This document shows, piece after piece, positions 58,201 through 64,000 of a stretch of DNA of 64,000 bases (the stretch's first letter is position 1; each line of letters begins with the position of its first letter). The stretch comes from Burhinus oedicnemus. Taxonomy: Eukaryota; Chordata; Aves; Charadriiformes; Burhinidae. Below the pieces are notes generated by a model. That model searched no databases. It saw nothing but the letters and a program-made list of their open reading frames with translations, and was not told where the DNA came from. The stretch is from the NCBI GenBank assembly GCA_008921705.1, contig VFFE01007634.1:432349-496348 (forward strand), given 5' to 3'. A program made the position numbers and the translations under genes.

Positions 58201-61200
58201 GTTCAATACTGTCTTTTCCATTATTACATGAATTCCACGGAAAGCAATGTGATTGCACAAAACTTAAAACTGAAGTAATGTCCTTGTGAGTCATGCCTTC
58301 ATTAGTAAGGTCTAATTAAATAGGAAGGCTCCATCTGTAGATGCTTTTGCATTTCAGTCCTTTTTTGGCTGAACCAAACAATTGATTTTTCCTTGGTGTC
58401 TTATAAAAGGGCATGGTAGCGGCTCTTTTCTTAACGCTTCATGGTTTGCCAACATTTCTTTTAAAGTATGATCACCGTGAATGGATGTTATATTTCCATG
58501 GGGCCTTAGTTGGATGGGTATGCTTTGCAGTTCTGGGCTCCCAGTTGTCTAATTTGGAGATATAGCAAAGTGAACCGTGCCTCTTCTGCACTCCACAATT
58601 CTGGGTTTCTTCAGAGGAAACCAAGGTGCTTGGAAGCAAGTGGTATATGCCTTGTCTCACCCCAGCATACATTTAGGACACTACTAGCTTGCATATGGCA
58701 CTGCAAGGTGTGTCACAGGTCTTGCGCACACCCTAATATCCCCACTGATGCCATGTATGTGGATGATACTGTTACTCCAGTCCTACTTTATACATCCATG
58801 TTTGTACATTCAGCAACTCCCTGTATTTCATCTCTCTATATTTTATAGCCACTTATGTTGGTGTTTGGTTGGTTAACTATCACGGATGTCTGGGAGCTGC
58901 TGCAGTGCAGGGAAAGGGCTCTTGTCTGAGAAGTGTTATCATCGTACTTTGCTCTGATTATGACATTATATGTGGCTGTGTAAGATCAGACCCAGTAAAT
59001 GACTCTTTACAAGAAAATGTGGGTATTTGATTATACTTCTATTTGTTGCTGCACAATCTGACGTTAAGTTTCGATATGAAAAGTTCAGCATGATAGACAA
59101 AGAGGAAGGATAAAGGTACATTGAAGTTATATTTATTCATATGATAGCTTTCTTCTAGTGATACTTATCTACAATAATAGTCCATTTTGTGATATTTTTA
59201 TCTATTGTTTACAGAGTCAGTATTTATCCATGGCATGGGTTTTGTGAGAATCTTTCATTCAGATATTTCTGTAGATTACTATAAAAAAAGACTTCTTGAA
59301 TGACAATAAAATACTGGAAAGTATATGCACTTGTTATGAAAGGAAAAGGTGAGTGGCTTATTTACATTTCTCATTTGTTGTTTCCTAATTTTATGTTTTG
59401 ATTAAGAGTTGTTTTGATTTTTATGGAGTAAATTAATTAAGTATGTTAAGATGATTTAATTGCAATGATTTATAAAATCCTTGCTTTCATAGTGTTTCTA
59501 CTGGAACTTAGTATGAGTGCTAGAGTGTGTTTTCTCCTTAGAGTCATTGTCATTTGACCATAAAAGAAATACTTCGTTAACGCTTTGTTATTTTCTTTTG
59601 TAAATATCTGACTGAAGATGTTAGCTCCTTTTCAGTAACCTGAAAATTGGTGTTGCTGTTTAGATGAAGCTTGAAAAACAGACTAAGTTTTTTTCTTAAC
59701 TAGGTTTTCAGATTTTTCCTGCCCTTTTTCAATGACTCCACTCATTCCCTCTAGCATACTGTACTTGTTTCACTCTGGCTCTTTGACACCACAAGTTGCG
59801 GCCTTCATCACCTCAGTTTTCAGCATGTGATCTTCAGCCAGTTGTCTTTTTACTCTCTAATCTCCCATTGATCCTTTTTCTTTCCTTCCAGTCTACCCCT
59901 TTTTAATATCTTTACTTACATACTCAGTTGGATTTTCTAGTTTCTGTTGGTTTCCTCAGCTTTGATTTTACTTTCCCATTGTCCTCTGTAACTCCTCTCT
60001 CTGCTAAGGGGATTGTGGGAGGGGGGTCTCAGTCCATTGACTGTTGCAGAGTCTGGCAAAGGGGTCTCCCCTCTGTGTCATTGGAAGTTTGCCACTTGGC
60101 AGCAGGTGCCTGCACAGCAAATCTTAGCTTTCCTCCCTCTGTCTCTCACTATTTCCAGGTCTACAAGGCTTACCATTTTATACAGTTTTTTCAGTTCCAT
60201 CCAAATAACTCCTGGCAATTTTGGTTTTATCCGTGCTTGAATGATCAGAATTTCCTTGGGTGTTTCAGTTGGCCGCATCCTTTAGGATGCACTTGGTATA
60301 CATATCATGAAAGATGAAATCACACTGTTGTGTGGCTGATTATGCAGGTATTAGCAAGTCAAAAATCATGCTTTCAAGTTATCTAGTCCAGAGTTTAACA
60401 GGGACATCTTCTATGCTCCCTCTTTCTCATTAAAAGACAATAATGTAATTTATGTCATTATTTTGTTATAAATAATAACACTGATGAAGTAAACAGTGAT
60501 TTCGTTGGGGCCGAAACTTTGCCATTTTGACTAATTTTTGTACTTAAGTCAAACATTATCATTCAGCTTGGATAGTGATGGACAATTTAAAGAGTATAGA
60601 ATTGCCTGTGATTCCAGCTGAGAGGCAGAAAAATCACCAGGTTTTTCACAAAGCCTTCTTTTCCATTATAGGTCAAGTCAGAAAGCCAAGGTTCCTTTAT
60701 GGAGCTGAGTTTTATATAGGGGTAGAGAGTACCCGTTTTCTAATCTTCCCAATTCCGGTTTATAAATGTGTGCAGAAATTGCCCAAGCTGTCTTGGAGAA
60801 TGGCTGAATAGCTCATGTGCAGAGAAGCTTTTCCTACTGTGCAGGTTTTTTCTGTATGAACCTGTCAAAGCTGAAAGAAATTCCAAGAAGATAAGATTCT
60901 TCTGTTTCAAGAATTACAACCCAGAGGCTTAACTCCTGCAAATATGAAATCAGAAATCATATTGCAGGCCATACAGGTGGGAAAGTGACCTGTGTTTAAT
61001 ATTCTTATTTATCAGTTCTTTTCTGTAAAATGCAGTAAAATAAATTTTTCGGTAAAATGCAGAGAGGTTTAAAGCAGAAGTCAGTATCTTTTCTTTTGCA
61101 TGTTTGTGCTGTCTTGATGAAAAAATTCCAAAATGATATCAAACTATTCAGGGGTTTCAATCACCTTTCTCTCCTAGTATGCTACTGAGATACAAACTCC

Positions 61201-61813
61201 TTATTCAAAATAAGGTCAGTAGCTCACATCCTTTTAAGTCTCTGTGTGATCATCTAATGGTATATGACAAAACCCCCAAATAGTGAAAGGTGTTACTTAC
61301 TAGCCAAATTCTGCATCTTACCATTTAAGTTGAATTGTCATTGTTTGGTGATCCAGAAGAGGGAGCTACCTCATAAATTTCTAGCAGTTTTGAACTTAAC
61401 AGTCTTTTAAAACCCCTCATGGATTTTTTTTTTGTTTGGTTGTTTGGGGTTGTTTGGTTTTTTTTGAAGATTGGATCCAGAGATTTTGTGTGATGCCTTT
61501 TTGGTCACTCAGTTCATAGTTTGCTGATTTCTAAGGACATCCTTAGAGACTTAGTTCTTTGATTTCCTGCAGTTTTCAGTATCAGTTCAGTGTTTGTCTT
61601 TAAAAATTGCATTTGTATAACGCCCTAAAACCTTCGGTTGATATGATGATTGCAGTCCCTTTTATTTGATCTACTGAGTCTTTTTAAACATAGATTTTTC
61701 TGACTAGTATGCCATGGATGTTTACTGACGTTTTCTGTAGCATGCAGGAAGAACTTTCTGGTGGCTGGCCTTTCCTCCATGCAGTTCCATTTGAGACGGA
61801 GGTGGCTTCAATG

Positions 61814-61817
<4 letters not shown>

Positions 61818-61847
<30 letters not shown>
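61818..61847. repeat. (CT)n microsatellite
   Basis: About 15 CT units preceded by GCGCG and followed by a T run. Ordinary dinucleotide repeat, likely polymorphic. Confidence 0.95.
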
Positions 61848-61853
<6 letters not shown>

Positions 61854-64000
61854 GAACTGCAGTGCAATTTGTAGTGGATTAATTTACCATTTATGGGCTA
61901 TAAAAGTAAAGGGCTGTGAGGTACAGGGAGAAGGCTTTATAACATGTACTTATTAAAACTTGTACTGATGCTCAGGAAGGAAACCAGACTTCTCTGGGCA
62001 TATTTTGAAGTGCATGATTTAGCTAGGTTCTGGTATTCATTGGTTGGTGGAAGTTTAGAGTGCTATCTGCTATAATGATAAATCTTGTCAAAGCTATCGT
62101 ACCTCCAGGTTCATTGTTGGTCATTTTATGTTAAGAACTGATGCAGTGATGTGACTTCATTTCCTAAGGTAACTAGAATACTGAGAAACAGGTGAGTCTT
62201 TTTCCAACTGAGTAATATGTTCCCTGTATTTGTCATTAAGAGCTAAGGAGAATGCTCTTAGTATTATGAAGCTTGTCCTTGTTTTTCATCAAGAAGAGTG
62301 AATACAGCACTGTGCTGCTTATTTGTTTGTGGGTGATCACCCTTATGCATTTCATGTGAATTTTGAGGTGTTGATGGAGCCTTCTTTTCCTGGAGAAAAA
62401 GACAAGGTAGTAAAAATCCTTGCAGTGCCTCTGAAGGGTGAGAATGAAGCCATTTCATTTGTTGTCAACATTGAATACTGCTGCATGTTGTAGTGTCCTG
62501 CTGTTGACTTACTTCAGATTTCCAATTAGTAAATCTCTAAATATGACTGCTTTCAGGGAGAGTACCACAGGATTCCCTTCATACCTGGAATGGATATACG
62601 TGGTATCGTTATGTGGCCTTCAGGTTACATACGCAAACTGCTCTGTTAGAGCATTTAGACATTACATTAAGAAGTAGCGTGCAACATTCCAAAACTTAAA
62701 TGTACCAACACGAAGAATTTTGTGGCTAATTTTCAGTTACTTTGTAAAATACTTTTGAAAATTCTTTATGTATTTTTAACATGCACACAAACAGGCGGGC
62801 ACATGCACTTTTTTCTTATGTTTGTGCAAGATTTGTTTAAAAATCAAAGTTAAATTAGATCAAAGTATATGCGTTTGACTTTTTCTTCGTCCAGGAGGTT
62901 TCAGAATAAGTACCTAAATAAATACTGTTTGGTTTATATACATAGTATTTTGCACATGTATGATACATGGATATTATAGTTCAAATATATAATATTTTAA
63001 AATACTTGTATGTTCATAAAACTGACCTATTTGCATACTTTTAAGTCTTTCATTAAATACAATTTCTTTTTAGAATGCATACATTCACCAGATGTTTTGG
63101 CTGTGTTTATTTACAAGCCCATTTTATAGAGGCTGATGTCACAGTGAACACAGTTGACAGGCTGATTGCAGGAATATGCAAAATGTTAACCTCATAAATC
63201 TTTCTCCAGCTATTGAATTGTATAATTTTTACAAAATATTCAGAAGTATGATGCAAGAGACAATTTCATTATTTTAGTTGGAACCATTTTGGTATTGCAC
63301 TTAAAGACGATATATTTAATTCGGAGACAATTATGTCTAGACACTAACAGGGGCCATTGATTTGATGTTCCATTCATAGAGAGGGCATGTGTTATTCAAA
63401 AGGGAGTTGTAAAACTATTTAGCATGGTTGCAGTGTTAGCAGTGTGCCTTTCCATTTCAAACAACTACCATAACTAATTACCATATTTAGTAGAGTCTTC
63501 TTGGAATCCTGAAATAAAAATAACTCACAATTTCTTTGGGAGGTATGAATTATATTAGTATTCCTTCTCTTTGTACCTAAACTCCTGTGTTATGACTAGA
63601 TTCAAAGATGCAAAGTAGAAATGTTTTTCTTGCAAGACTTAATGGTTTCTTGTTAGATCCATCTTACTGAGTAATCATCATGACCTTTGAAATTTTTAAT
63701 ACAAAGACTGGTTTTTTTTGGTATCTGTTTTTGTCTATCAGATAACTGGTATTTTTGAAGGTTCTCTATTAAGCTCTTGTGTTTCCATTTCAAAGCAGAG
63801 TTTGTAGTGCTGTGTTTATTTTGGAAATACCTCATATTTCAGATTTTGTTTGTTTTCGGGAAGCCCTAACCTGGAGTCCATAATGATATGCAAAGTATAT
63901 ATAATCAATTTAAAGTAAGAATGAACTCACATTTTAAGAATAATTCTCACTTTTCCTGCACTATGTTTTGAAAAATTCAAAATGCAGGAGTTTTTTCCCT

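Larger units (their letters stand above)
54808..64000. other. probable first intron of the divergent gene; no exon recognised
   Basis: Apart from simple repeats, this 9-kb A+T-rich stretch shows no recognisable coding exon or transposon. The longest frame (59928-60317, plus) has no family resemblance and no splice context I trust. Confidence 0.5.

Noticed and set aside
60478..60530. Hammerhead-ribozyme-like words CTGATGA and CGAAAC
   Set aside because: The two core boxes are present, but the intervening bases do not form a convincing stem II and flanking stems are not evident.

Overview
This window looks like avian nuclear DNA. It is about 60% A+T, intron-rich and poor in interspersed repeats. 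The only clear transposable elements are two CR1 LINE copies, one with the bird-type ATTCTATG-like 3' terminus. Codons and splice sites are vertebrate (GT-AG). There is no sign of a bacterial, viral or organellar system.

The centre (17.1-51.1 kb, minus strand) holds one complete gene that I could assemble exon by exon: MAN2B2, the core-specific (epididymis-type) lysosomal alpha-mannosidase of glycoside hydrolase family 38. Nineteen coding exons with matching splice phases give an uninterrupted frame of 1010 codons plus stop, close to the human protein (1009 residues as I recall it). The signal peptide, all four expected zinc/catalytic residues and the conserved C terminus are present. The promoter is a CpG island at about 50.6-51.1 kb. 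A 5'-truncated CR1 (about 31.7-33.9 kb) sits in sense in intron 7, and a short CR1 3' end (47.3-47.6 kb) sits antisense in intron 1.

The left part (1-17 kb), downstream of MAN2B2, holds a typical V-set immunoglobulin exon on the minus strand (8027-8350, phase 1-1). Its closing G-N-G-T strand recalls NKp30/TMIGD2-type receptors. About 3.4 kb further along lies a decayed second copy (about 11.69-11.9 kb), with an in-frame stop and no recognisable closing strand. A possible cytoplasmic-tail exon (4155-4264) is compatible in phase but unproven. Together these suggest a small, partly decayed Ig-receptor locus next to MAN2B2. It is the part of the window least explained by standard annotation.

The right part (51-64 kb) has a second, stronger CpG island (53.8-54.5 kb), a long pyrimidine tract and a candidate exon ending in a consensus donor (GTGAGT at 54808). 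This fits the promoter and 5' exon of a plus-strand gene divergent from MAN2B2. In human the head-to-head neighbour of MAN2B2 is PPP2R2C, so that is the best guess, from synteny only. The remaining 9 kb has no exon I can recognise and is probably first-intron sequence.
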